Shown here in pieces: positions 1-8,190 of a stretch of DNA of 64,000 nucleotides. Below the pieces are notes generated by a model. It searched no databases, was not told where the DNA came from, and was given only the letters and a program-made list of their open reading frames with translations. The DNA lies in NCBI RefSeq assembly GCF_035481675.1, contig NZ_JAYJJW010000001.1:1736001-1800000 (forward strand). The letters run 5' to 3'. The DNA comes from Alteriqipengyuania_B sp035481675 (GTDB taxonomy: Bacteria > Pseudomonadota > Alphaproteobacteria > Sphingomonadales > Sphingomonadaceae). Both the position numbers and the translations under genes were made by a program. Within the stretch, counting starts at the first letter, position 1. Each line of letters starts with the position of its first letter.

Positions 1-1107
1 CAGCCGCTGGCGCGCGCGGGCGAAATCGTCCGCCCCCCACAGCATCAGCGCGTGGGCCGGATCGCCGTCGCGCCCCGCGCGGCCCGTTTCTTGGTAATAG
101 GCCTCGATCGACTTCGGCAGGCCGGCATGGGCGACGAAGCGCACGTCCGGCTTGTCGATCCCCATGCCGAAGGCGATGGTGGCGACCATCACCATGTCTT
201 CGCTGGCGACGAAGGCCGCCTGGTTCGCGGCGCGCTCCTCCGCCGGCAGGCCCGCGTGATAGATCGAGACACTGCGCCCGCCCGCGCCCAGCTTCTGCGC
301 CAGCCGCTCCACCTGCGCGCGGGTCTGCGCATATACGATGCCGGGCCCCGCCTGCGCGTCCAGTAGCCGGGCAAGCTGGTTAGCCACGTTGTCGCGCGGG
401 CCGATGGCATAGCGGATATTGGGCCGGTCGAACCCCGCCAGCACCAGTCCGTCCGCCGGAATGCCGAGCTGGGCCAGGATGTCGGCGCGGGTGTGCGCGT
501 CCGCCGTGGCAGTCAGCGCCAGCCGCCCCGCTTCAGGGAACGCGTCGAGCAGCGGGCGCAGCAGGCGGTAGTCGGGGCGGAAATCGTGCCCCCATTCGGA
601 CACGCAATGCGCCTCGTCGATGGCGAACAGGGCCACCCGGCCGCGTTCCAGCAGGCTGCGGAATCCGGGCTGGCTGGCACGTTCCGGCGCAACGTAGAGC
701 AGGTCGAGCTCGCCCGCCTCGAACGCCGCCTGCGTTTCCCGCCAGTCGCCGTCCACGCTGGTCAGCGTCGCGGCGCGGATGCCGTTGGCGCGCGCGCTGC
801 GCAGCTGGTCGTGCATCAGGGCGATGAGCGGGGAGACGACAATGCAGCAGCCGGGCAGCATCGTGGCGGGAAGCTGGTAGGTGAGCGACTTGCCCGCGCC
901 CGTCGGCATCACCGCCAGCGTCCGCTCCCCCGCCAGCACGCGGGCGACGACGTCGGCCTGCTTGCCGCGAAACCCTTCGAACCCGAACACGGCGCGCAGG
1001 GCGGTGCGCGCATCCTCCAGCGCGTCGACAGGCGTATCGGCAACCATCTCGTCCATCGGGCCGCTGTGCCAGATCGCATCGCGCGCGCAAACCGGGCGGC
1101 GGGCCAT
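1..1107 (-). CDS. recQ: ATP-dependent DNA helicase RecQ, 5' part (3' end outside window)
   Basis: Superfamily 2 3'-5' DNA helicase used in recombination repair. Reading leftward, the protein shows Walker A MPTGAGKS at about residues 67-74, the DEAH box followed by CVSEW (FAIDEAHCVSEW) that is typical of RecQ, the SATA-type TATADAHTR motif, and the C-terminal helicase motif GRAGRDG just before the window edge. The zinc-binding and HRDC parts lie outside. Two in-frame ATGs are possible, at 1107 and 1056, and neither has a clear ribosome binding site; the longer form is given. It is divergent from the small lipoprotein gene at 1179. Confidence 0.9.
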   Translation of the reverse strand, partial: MARRPVCARDAIWHSGPMDEMVADTPVDALEDARTALRAVFGFEGFRGKQADVVARVLAGERTLAVMPTGAGKSLTYQLPATMLPGCCIVVSPLIALMHDQLRSARANGIRAATLTSVDGDWRETQAAFEAGELDLLYVAPERASQPGFRSLLERGRVALFAIDEAHCVSEWGHDFRPDYRLLRPLLDAFPEAGRLALTATADAHTRADILAQLGIPADGLVLAGFDRPNIRYAIGPRDNVANQLARLLDAQAGPGIVYAQTRAQVERLAQKLGAGGRSVSIYHAGLPAEERAANQAAFVASEDMVMVATIAFGMGIDKPDVRFVAHAGLPKSIEAYYQETGRAGRDGDPAHALMLWGADDFARARQRL

Positions 1108-1178
1108 GCTGGGGAGAATTGCCAGCACCGACGCGCCGCGCTAGATGCAGGGGCGAGAATTCAACGGAGACCCCGCCC

Positions 1179-1532
1179 ATGAAGAAGCTGATTGCCACCG
1201 CCGCCACCGCGGCCCTCGCCCTGTCGCTCGCCGCCTGCGGATCGTCCGACGACGCGTCCGAAGACACGACCGCCGATACGGTCGAAGTCACCGCCGACGA
1301 AGCGGTCGAGGAAGTGGAGGAAACCCCCACCCCCGTCGAAATGAGCGAGGAAGATCCCGCGCCCGACACCGGCCCGGAAGAGACTGTCGACGCGGACACC
1401 GCTGCCGGCGTCGATGCCGAAGAAGCCAGCGTCAGCGCGCAGGATGTCGCCGCCCGTGCCCGCGCCGCCCGCGAAAGGGCGATGTCGGACGCGGAAGCCG
1501 CGACGCGCGACGCAGAAGCCGCAATGGAATAA
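1179..1532 (+). CDS. small acidic lipoprotein, function unknown
   Basis: A 117-residue predicted lipoprotein. The signal peptide MKKLIATAATAALALSLAAC ends in a lipobox with Cys20. The mature chain is almost entirely Asp, Glu, Ala, Thr and Val, with one Ala/Arg-rich helix near the C-terminus, so it looks disordered and strongly acidic. The ATG at 1179 is chosen because a GGAGA ribosome binding site lies about 9 bases upstream and the lipobox then falls at the right distance. No family is recognised. A strong hairpin terminator follows at 1560. Confidence 0.7.
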   Translation: MKKLIATAATAALALSLAACGSSDDASEDTTADTVEVTADEAVEEVEETPTPVEMSEEDPAPDTGPEETVDADTAAGVDAEEASVSAQDVAARARAARERAMSDAEAATRDAEAAME

Positions 1533-1559
1533 GCGCTCGGTTTCAACTCACGCCGGAAC

Positions 1560-1596
1560 ACGGGCGGGATGCACGGCGCATCTCGCCCGTTTTCTT
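1560..1596 (+). terminator. Rho-independent terminator after the acidic lipoprotein
   Basis: A 13-pair stem (ACGGGCGGGATGC with GCATCTCGCCCGT, one G-U pair) encloses a short loop and is followed at once by TTTTCTT. It ends the transcript of the gene at 1179. Confidence 0.85.
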
Positions 1597-1624
1597 ATGT
1601 GCTGCGAACGGATACGATAGCGCC

Positions 1625-1810
1625 ATGCGCATGACCGCCGCCCTCCTTCCGCTCCTCGTGCTCGCCGCGTGCGGAGACAATGCGGCAGGGCCCGGCGGCC
1701 TGACCGAAGGCGAGGCGCGCGAACTGGACGAGGCAGCGGCCATCGTCGATGCCCAGCGGATAGACGAGGACGACCTGCCGGCCGACCTCAGGCAGGACAC
1801 AGGCGAATAG
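1625..1810 (+). CDS. very small lipoprotein, function unknown
   Basis: A 61-residue chain with a short signal peptide and lipobox (LVLAAC, Cys16), followed by about 45 acidic, alanine-rich residues. It starts shortly after the terminator at 1560, so it probably has its own promoter. The lipobox and reading frame support it, but there are no homologues I recognise and no strong ribosome binding site, so it remains a modest prediction. Confidence 0.5.
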   Translation: MRMTAALLPLLVLAACGDNAAGPGGLTEGEARELDEAAAIVDAQRIDEDDLPADLRQDTGE

Positions 1811-1912
1811 GGGACCTTTGCCCGTCGCGCGCGCTGCCTTGATAATCGCCGGTCGCTCCGCCATAGGCAGGGTTTAACCGCGCGATTAAAAACAGCAGGA
1901 GTCGGCAGGCAC

Positions 1913-2827
1913 ATGGGCATACTGGAAGGCAAGGTCGTCGCAGTCACCGGCAGCGGGCGCGGCATCGGGCGCGAAATCGCGCTCCTCTGCGCGAAGGAAG
2001 GCGCGGCGGTCATCGTCAACGATCCCGGCGTGGGCGGCGGCGGCGAAGGCGGGGAGGCCGGCCCGGCCGAGCAGACCGCCGGCGACATTCGCGAAGCCGG
2101 CGGGAAGGCGCACGCCAACCTCGCCAGCGTAGCCGACCCTGCGGGCGCTGCGTCCATCATCGAGGATGCCGTGCAGCAGTTCGGCCGGATCGACGCCGTG
2201 GTGAACAACGCCGGCATCCTGCGCGACACGATTTGGCACAAGATGAGCCACGAGGACTGGAAGGCGGTCATCGACGTCCACCTCCACGGCTGTTTTAACA
2301 CGTCCAAGGCAGCCACGCCCTATTTCAAGGACCAGGGCAGCGGGCGGCTGGTGCATTTTACCTCCACCAGCGGACTGATCGGCAATATCGGCCAGGCGAA
2401 CTATTCCGCCGCGAAGCTCGGCATCGTCGGGCTGTCGCAGTCCATCGCGCTCGATGCGGCGCGTTATGGCGTAACCTCCAACTGCATCGCGCCCTTCGCC
2501 TGGAGCCGGATGACCGCGAGCATCCCGACCACCGGCGAAGGCGCCGAAGAGCGCGTAAAGCGCCTGCAATCGATGGGCGCGGAAAAGATCGCGCCGCTCG
2601 CCGCGTACCTTTGCAGCGATGCAAGCGCGGAGGTGACCAACCAGATCTTCGCCGTGCGCCGCAACGAAATCGTGCTGTTTTCGAAGCCCCGCCCGGTCCG
2701 GTCCATGGTGAAAACCGAAGGCTGGACCGCGCAGGCGATCGCGGACGAGCTGGTCCCGGCCTTCAAGTCCGACTTTGCGCGCGGCGACGAGGTCAGCGCC
2801 CACGTCTTCCCCTACGACCCCGTTTGA
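1913..2827 (+). CDS. SDR family oxidoreductase, probable 3-hydroxyacyl-CoA dehydrogenase
   Basis: A short-chain dehydrogenase of 304 residues. It shows the NAD(P)-binding TGSGRGIG near residues 12-19, NNAG at about 100, the catalytic Ser in STSGL and the YSAAK active site. The chain is longer than a classical 250-residue SDR and ends with a tail (GWTAQAIADEL) resembling the dehydrogenase part of peroxisomal multifunctional enzyme type 2, so oxidation of a 3-hydroxyacyl-CoA is the likely job. It opens a five-gene operon with an acyl-CoA dehydrogenase, a CoA transferase, a thiolase and a hydratase. The substrate is not evident from sequence. Confidence 0.8.
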   Translation: MGILEGKVVAVTGSGRGIGREIALLCAKEGAAVIVNDPGVGGGGEGGEAGPAEQTAGDIREAGGKAHANLASVADPAGAASIIEDAVQQFGRIDAVVNNAGILRDTIWHKMSHEDWKAVIDVHLHGCFNTSKAATPYFKDQGSGRLVHFTSTSGLIGNIGQANYSAAKLGIVGLSQSIALDAARYGVTSNCIAPFAWSRMTASIPTTGEGAEERVKRLQSMGAEKIAPLAAYLCSDASAEVTNQIFAVRRNEIVLFSKPRPVRSMVKTEGWTAQAIADELVPAFKSDFARGDEVSAHVFPYDPV

Positions 2828-2837
2828 GGACCCAGCC

Positions 2838-4034
2838 ATGAGCGACACGACCAATCCCGGCCCCAATCCCGGAATGGATGACGAAACCTTCGAACAGTTC
2901 CACGAACAGCTCGAACGCTATGTCCGCGAACGGCTGCTCCCGGCGGAAAAGGACGTCATCGAAAACGACGCCGTGCCGGAAGACATCCTTGCCGAGATGA
3001 AGGACATGGGCCTGTTCGGCCTCACCGTGCCGGAGGAATTCGGCGGCGCGGGCCTCAACGTCACCCAGTATGCGAAGACGGTAAAGACGATGGCCTATGC
3101 CGCGCCCGCCTTCCGCAGCATCTTTTCGATCAACGTCGGCATGTTCAACTCTGCCATCAAGAACGGCGGCACGGATGCACAGAAGGCCGAATGGTGGCCG
3201 CGCATCGCGGGCGGCGAGATCGCCTGCTTCGGCCTCACCGAACCCGGCAGCGGCAGCGACAGCGCCGCGATGCAGACCACCGCACGGCCCGACCCGGACG
3301 GGAACGGCTGGATCCTGAACGGTACGAAGCGCTACATCACCAACGCCCCGCACGCCGACGTCGGCCTGATCATGGCGCGCACCGAAAAGGATGCGCTGCC
3401 CAAGAACGCCCACGTCTCCGCCTTCATCGTGCCAATGGATACGCCCGGCGTTTCGACCGGCTCCCCCGACCACAAGATGGGCCAGGCGGGCAGCCATATC
3501 TCCGACGTGATGCTCGACGATGTGCACGTGCCGGGCGACGCGCTGCTGGGCGGGGAAACCGGACAGGGCTTCCGCTTCGCCATGATGAGCCTCGACAACG
3601 GGCGCATTTCGGTGGGTGCGGCCAGCACCGGCTACGCCCGCCGCGCGCTCGACAGCGCGACGAAGTACGCGACCGAGCGGCAGGCCTTCGGCGAACCCAT
3701 CGCCAACTTCCAGCTGATCCAGCAGATGCTCGCCGAAAGCTGGACCGAAATCTACGCCGCCGAAAGCATGATGGCGGACGTCACTGCACGCGTCGACCGG
3801 GGCGAGGATACGGTGAAGCACGCCGCCGCCTTCAAGGTCTTCGCATCGGAGATGTGCGGCCGCGTGGTGGACCGGGTGGTGCAAATCTACGGCGGCGCGG
3901 GATACCTTGCCGAATACGACGCCGAACGCTTCTTCCGCGATGCGCGCATCTATCGCATCTACGAAGGCACGACGCAGATCCTGCAGCTACAGATCGCCAA
4001 GCGGATGCTGCGCGAACACGCGGCGGGGCTCTGA
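2838..4034 (+). CDS. acyl-CoA dehydrogenase family protein
   Basis: An FAD-dependent acyl-CoA dehydrogenase of 398 residues, the usual length. Visible family marks are CFGLTEPGSGSD for substrate/FAD binding, GTKRYITNAPHAD, the central RQAFGEPI region and the C-terminal YEGTTQI with the expected catalytic Glu. The ATG at 2838 is preferred over an upstream in-frame ATG inside the SDR gene because GAGGA lies 8 bases before it. It sits 10 bases after the SDR stop and 10 before the CoA-transferase, and presumably catalyses the first oxidation of the operon's CoA ester. Confidence 0.9.
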   Translation: MSDTTNPGPNPGMDDETFEQFHEQLERYVRERLLPAEKDVIENDAVPEDILAEMKDMGLFGLTVPEEFGGAGLNVTQYAKTVKTMAYAAPAFRSIFSINVGMFNSAIKNGGTDAQKAEWWPRIAGGEIACFGLTEPGSGSDSAAMQTTARPDPDGNGWILNGTKRYITNAPHADVGLIMARTEKDALPKNAHVSAFIVPMDTPGVSTGSPDHKMGQAGSHISDVMLDDVHVPGDALLGGETGQGFRFAMMSLDNGRISVGAASTGYARRALDSATKYATERQAFGEPIANFQLIQQMLAESWTEIYAAESMMADVTARVDRGEDTVKHAAAFKVFASEMCGRVVDRVVQIYGGAGYLAEYDAERFFRDARIYRIYEGTTQILQLQIAKRMLREHAAGL

Positions 4035-4044
4035 CACGGCGCCC

Positions 4045-5289
4045 ATGCACGACCTGCTTTCCGGCCTGTCGCTCGTCGAGGTTTCCAGCTTCGTCGCTTC
4101 GCCCACGGTGGGGCTGTATTGCGGGCAGATGGGCGCGGAGGTCATCCGCGTGGACCACGTCGCGGGCGGGCTGGATTACGACCGCTACCTGCTGACCGGC
4201 GAAGGCCGCAGCCTGGCGTGGGAAAACCTCAACCGCACGAAGAAATCGGTCGCGCTCGACTTGCGCAGCGGCGAAGGGCGCGAGCTGTGCGTGGCGCTTG
4301 CCGCAAAGGTCGGCCAGTGCGTGACCAACGTGCCGGAAACTAGCTTCCTGTCCCACTCTGCCATGGCAGCGAAGCGCGGTGACATGATCTCCTTGCGCAT
4401 CATGGGCTGGCACGACGGGCGGCAGGCGATGGATTTCACCGTAAACGCCGCCAGCGGCTATCCGCTGATGACCGGGCCGGCGGACTGGGACCCCGGCCCC
4501 GATGGGCTTGGGGCCCCGCCGGTCAACCAGCTTATGCCCGCCTGGGATTTCCTGACCGGCGCCTATTCCGCCTTCGCGCTGCTCGCCGCCTTGCGTCGCC
4601 GCGATGCGAGCGGCGAAGGCGCGGAAATCCGCATCCCGCTGGGCGATGTCGCCATCGGCACTCTCGCCAATTCGGGCACGATGGCCGAAATGCTCTATCG
4701 CGGCGCCGATCGGGAACGGCTGGGCAATGCCATCTGGGGCGCGTTCGGCACCGATTTCCGCAGCCGGGACGGAACGCGCTTCATGGTCGCCGCCCTCACG
4801 GCGAAGCAGTGGGCGGGACTGGTCGAGGCATTCGACGTCGAAAGCGAGATCGCGACACTGGAAGCCGAGCTCGGCGTCCGCTTCACCGACGGCGATACGC
4901 CGCGCTTCGAGAACCGCGAGCGGCTGGCCGCGCTCTTCCAGTCCGTCGCCGGGAAGCTCGATTGGCCGGAACTGGAACGGCGCATGGGCGCGGCGGGCAC
5001 TACCTTCGAACGCTATCGCACCCCGTACGAAGCCTCCACCGACCCGGTACTGGTGGGCGAAAACCCGCTGTTCGGCCCTTCCCCCAATAACCCCAGCGGC
5101 TTCGACTATCCCGCCGCCCGCAGCTTCGCCCATCTCGGCGGCGAGGAGCGCGGCGATCCGCTGCCCGCGCCGTACCTGGGGCAGCACAGCGAGGAAGTGC
5201 TGGCGGACAAGCTCGGCCTGTCGTCGGGTGCGATTGCCAGACTGATCGATGCGGGCACGGTCCGCACCAGCGACAAGGAAACCCAATGA
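4045..5289 (+). CDS. CaiB/BaiF (family III) CoA transferase, mesaconyl-CoA C1:C4 transferase (Mct)-like
   Basis: A family III CoA transferase of 414 residues. The likely CoA-accepting Asp is in PAWDFLTG. From memory, stretches such as GGLDYDRY, DFTVNAASG, LMTGP and WGAFGTDF match the Mct (2-methylfumaryl-CoA isomerase) branch better than formyl-CoA or carnitine transferases. Mct moves CoA between the two carboxyls of one dicarboxylate. The assignment to that branch is inference and needs a tree. Its stop overlaps the thiolase start (ATGA), so translation is coupled. The Meh-like hydratase, Mct's partner in the 3-hydroxypropionate bicycle, is two genes downstream. Confidence 0.75.
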   Translation: MHDLLSGLSLVEVSSFVASPTVGLYCGQMGAEVIRVDHVAGGLDYDRYLLTGEGRSLAWENLNRTKKSVALDLRSGEGRELCVALAAKVGQCVTNVPETSFLSHSAMAAKRGDMISLRIMGWHDGRQAMDFTVNAASGYPLMTGPADWDPGPDGLGAPPVNQLMPAWDFLTGAYSAFALLAALRRRDASGEGAEIRIPLGDVAIGTLANSGTMAEMLYRGADRERLGNAIWGAFGTDFRSRDGTRFMVAALTAKQWAGLVEAFDVESEIATLEAELGVRFTDGDTPRFENRERLAALFQSVAGKLDWPELERRMGAAGTTFERYRTPYEASTDPVLVGENPLFGPSPNNPSGFDYPAARSFAHLGGEERGDPLPAPYLGQHSEEVLADKLGLSSGAIARLIDAGTVRTSDKETQ

Positions 5290-6518
5290 GCACCATGCGC
5301 CGCGTAGCCATCGTCGACCCAGTCCGCACGCCGGTGGGCAAGTTCCTCGGCAGCCTCGCCCCGCTGGAGGCAGGGGCGCTCGGCGCGGTCATCATCAAGG
5401 CGCTGGTCGAGCGCACCGGCATCGATCCCTCGCGCGTCGACGACGTGGTCTTCAGCCAGGGCTACGGCAGCGGCGAGGCCCCGGCGATCGGGCGCTGGAG
5501 CTGGCTTGCGGCAGGCTATCCCATCGAGGTGCCCGGCTTCCAGCTGGACCGCCGCTGCGGCAGCGGACTGCAGGCGGTCGCGACCGCCGCGATGATGGTC
5601 CAGACGGGCGTTGCCGACTGCGTGCTGGCGGGCGGCGTCGAAAGCATGTCGAACGTGGAGCACTACACCACCAAGGCCCGGCACGGCGCGCGGATGGGCG
5701 ACATGGTGCTGTGGGACCGGTTGACCCGCGGCCGGTTGATGAGCCAGCCGATCGAACGCTTCGGCATCATCACCGGCATGATCGAGACCGCGGAGAACCT
5801 TGCGAAGGATTACGCCATTTCGCGCGAGGCGTCGGACGAATTCGCCGTTCGCAGCCACCAAAACGCCGCTGCCGCCTGGGAGGCAGGCAAGTTCGACGCG
5901 CAGCTCGTCCCTGTCCCGATCCCGCAGCGCAAGGGCGACCCGGTGGTGTTCGCCAAGGACGAGGGGTTCCGCGAGGATGCGGACATGGCATCGCTTGGCG
6001 CGCTGCGCCCCATCGACGGCAAGCGCGATCCCGAAGCCATCGTCACCGCAGGCAACGCCAGCCAGCAGAACGATGCCGCTGCCGCTTGCCTCGTGGTGGC
6101 GGAGGACAGGCTGGAAGAGCTGGGCCTCACGCCCATGCTGTGGTTCGACGGGTGGAGTGCAGCGGGCTGCGACCCCAGCCGCATGGGCATCGGCCCGGTG
6201 CCTGCGGTCGAGAAGCTGTTCGCGCGCACCGGCAGGGGCTGGGACGACATCGGCCTGATCGAGCTCAACGAAGCCTTCGCGCCGCAAGCGCTCGCGGTGC
6301 TGAAGGGCTGGGGCTTTGCCGAGGACGACAGCCGCCGCGACATCGTCAACGTCAACGGATCGGGCATTTCGCTCGGCCACCCCATCGGCGCGACCGGTAT
6401 CCGCATCCTCGCCGACATGGCGCATGAAATGCACCGGCGCGACGTGCGCTATGGCCTCGAAACCATGTGCATCGGCGGCGGCCAGGGCATGGCAGCGATT
6501 TTCGAGCGCGCCGTGTGA
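5286..6518 (+). CDS. thiolase family protein (acetyl-CoA C-acyltransferase)
   Basis: A thiolase of 410 residues with all catalytic elements: nucleophile Cys91 in RRCGSGLQ, His365 in GHPIGATG and Cys395 in MCIGGGQG. It would cleave a 3-oxoacyl-CoA, the last step of the beta-oxidation sequence encoded here. Its start overlaps the CoA-transferase stop by ATGA and its stop overlaps the next gene by GTGA, so it is coupled on both sides. Chain-length preference cannot be read from sequence. Confidence 0.9.
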   Translation: MSTMRRVAIVDPVRTPVGKFLGSLAPLEAGALGAVIIKALVERTGIDPSRVDDVVFSQGYGSGEAPAIGRWSWLAAGYPIEVPGFQLDRRCGSGLQAVATAAMMVQTGVADCVLAGGVESMSNVEHYTTKARHGARMGDMVLWDRLTRGRLMSQPIERFGIITGMIETAENLAKDYAISREASDEFAVRSHQNAAAAWEAGKFDAQLVPVPIPQRKGDPVVFAKDEGFREDADMASLGALRPIDGKRDPEAIVTAGNASQQNDAAAACLVVAEDRLEELGLTPMLWFDGWSAAGCDPSRMGIGPVPAVEKLFARTGRGWDDIGLIELNEAFAPQALAVLKGWGFAEDDSRRDIVNVNGSGISLGHPIGATGIRILADMAHEMHRRDVRYGLETMCIGGGQGMAAIFERAV

Positions 6519-7387
6519 GCAACACCGACGAGAGGGACTGGAGCGACTGGATCGGGCGCGAACAGCGCCAGACCGACCGGCTGGACGAAGCGCTCGCCGC
6601 GCGCTGGTGCGCGACTTTCGACCGCGCGGTGCCCGCAGATGGCGTGATGCCGCAGGGCATCCACTTCTGCCTCTGCACACCCGAAGCGCCGACTGCGATG
6701 CTGGGCGAGGACGGCCATCCGCTACGCAGCGACGCGCCGGACAGCTTCCTGCCGCCCGTCCCCCTGCCCCGCCGCATGTGGGCCGGCAGCAGCATCGCCT
6801 TCCACGCCCCGCTTCCCATCGGCGCGCAAATCGAGCGGACGAGCCGCATCGAGAGCGTGACGCCCAAGAGCGGCAGCCGCGGGGAGATGGTGTTCGTCGA
6901 AGTGAGCCACGAGACCCGCGCCGATGGCGACCTCGCGGTGCGCGAAGTGCAATCGCTCGTCTATCTCGAGGCGCTCGCGCCGGATGCGCCGCTATCCCCG
7001 CCCCCGACCGGCGAAGCGCGCTTCGATTACCGCGCATGGGACACGGTCGAGGTGGCCGCGCCGTCCGAGGCACTGCTGTTCCGCTATTCCGCGCTGACGT
7101 TCAACACGCACCGGATTCACTACGACGCACCCTATGCGCGGGAGGTCGAGCGGTATCGCGGCCTCGTCGTCCATGGCCCGCTCACCGCCTCGCTGCTCCT
7201 GCAGATGCTGCCGCAGCCGGAAAGCCGGTTTATTTTTCGCGGGCTCAGCCCCGCCATCGCGGGCGAAACGCTCCACCTCGCGATGCGCGAAGGCGAAAGC
7301 GGGATCGAGCTGGGCGCATTCGCCGCAGACGGGCGGCACGTGACGAAGGCCGAAGCTAGCCTGCCGGATAATCCGCAATCGGCCTGA
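6515..7387 (+). CDS. FAS1-like/MaoC-type dehydratase, mesaconyl-C4-CoA hydratase (Meh)-like
   Basis: A 290-residue double hot-dog hydratase. Marks are LPRRMWAGS near residue 85 and the C-terminal signature FRYSALTFNTHRIHYD followed by GLVVHGPL, shared by Meh (3-methylfumaryl-CoA hydratase), itaconyl-CoA hydratase and eukaryotic HTD2-like proteins. Start GTG at 6515 is chosen because it overlaps the thiolase TGA (GTGTGA), and an upstream ATG would lie inside the thiolase. It probably hydrates an enoyl-CoA made by the acyl-CoA dehydrogenase. Its last 32 bases overlap the 3' end of the convergent ppk2 gene. Confidence 0.8.
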   Translation: MSNTDERDWSDWIGREQRQTDRLDEALAARWCATFDRAVPADGVMPQGIHFCLCTPEAPTAMLGEDGHPLRSDAPDSFLPPVPLPRRMWAGSSIAFHAPLPIGAQIERTSRIESVTPKSGSRGEMVFVEVSHETRADGDLAVREVQSLVYLEALAPDAPLSPPPTGEARFDYRAWDTVEVAAPSEALLFRYSALTFNTHRIHYDAPYAREVERYRGLVVHGPLTASLLLQMLPQPESRFIFRGLSPAIAGETLHLAMREGESGIELGAFAADGRHVTKAEASLPDNPQSA

Positions 7388-8135
7388 GCACCGAGTAGGT
7401 TTCGGCCGCAGGCTCCCGACCCAGCGGTTCCATCGCGATCGGCTCGGGCTCGCAATCGGTGTCCGGCAGCCGGTCCAGCAAGTCGCGCACCAGCGTCAGC
7501 CGCCCGCGCTTCTGGTCGTTGAAATCGACCAGCGTCCACGGCGCATATTCCGTATGCGTCGCCTCCAGCATCGCCCGACGCGCATCGGTATAGGCATCGT
7601 ATTGCTCGCGCGCGGCCAAATCGATTGGCGACAGCTTCCAGCGCTTGAGCGGATCCTCCAGCCGCTCGCGCAGCCTTTCCTCCTGCTGTGCCTGGTCGGT
7701 AGTCAGCCAGTACTTGAACAGCAGGATGCCGTCATCGACCAGCATCTTCTCGAACGTCGGTGCCTGCCGCAGGAACTGCGCGACCTGATCGTCCGACGCG
7801 AAGCCCATCACCTTTTCCACCCCCGCGCGGTTGTACCAGCTGCGGTCGAACAGCACGATCTCGCCGGCGGTCGGCAGGTGCTTGACGTAGCGCTGGAAAT
7901 ACCATTGGCCGCGCTCTTCCTCGGTCGGCTTGCCGAGCGCGACGATGCGGCACTGGCGCGGGTTCAGCCGCTCGCTCACCGCACGGATCGCGCCGCCCTT
8001 GCCCGCCGTGTCGCGCCCTTCGAAGATCACCACGATCCGCTGCCCGGTCACGCGCGCCCAGCGGGCCATGCCGACCAGTTCCTCTTCCATCGGCTCGATC
8101 AGTTTCTCGTAGTCCCGGCGCTTCAGCTTGCCCAT
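7356..8135 (-). CDS. ppk2: polyphosphate kinase 2 family protein
   Basis: A PPK2-type kinase of 259 residues that transfers phosphate between polyphosphate and nucleotides. It has Walker A GRDTAGKGG at residues 40-48, the second family motif FDRSWYNRAGVEKVMGF, and the lid region PLKRWKLSPIDL. A start at 8135 (MGKLKRRDYE) is favoured; another in-frame ATG lies six codons upstream. The C-terminal extension after the kinase core is proline- and acid-rich. It is convergent with the Meh-like gene and divergent from phhA, with about 55 bases between starts. Confidence 0.9.
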   Translation of the reverse strand: MGKLKRRDYEKLIEPMEEELVGMARWARVTGQRIVVIFEGRDTAGKGGAIRAVSERLNPRQCRIVALGKPTEEERGQWYFQRYVKHLPTAGEIVLFDRSWYNRAGVEKVMGFASDDQVAQFLRQAPTFEKMLVDDGILLFKYWLTTDQAQQEERLRERLEDPLKRWKLSPIDLAAREQYDAYTDARRAMLEATHTEYAPWTLVDFNDQKRGRLTLVRDLLDRLPDTDCEPEPIAMEPLGREPAAETYSVLRPIADYPAG

Positions 8136-8190
8136 CGCGGCGCGTCTCCCCACATTTGTTCGGTAACCGTTGCAATGCTAAGGCAAATCC

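Noticed and set aside
533..1561. A 342-codon minus-strand frame over recQ and the acidic lipoprotein
   Set aside because: Its sequence is out of frame with RecQ, which reads cleanly in another minus frame with all helicase motifs.
1874..1889. TTAA-N8-TTAA before the SDR operon as a CtrA site
   Set aside because: The spacing is 8, not 7, and the flanks do not match TTAACCAT.
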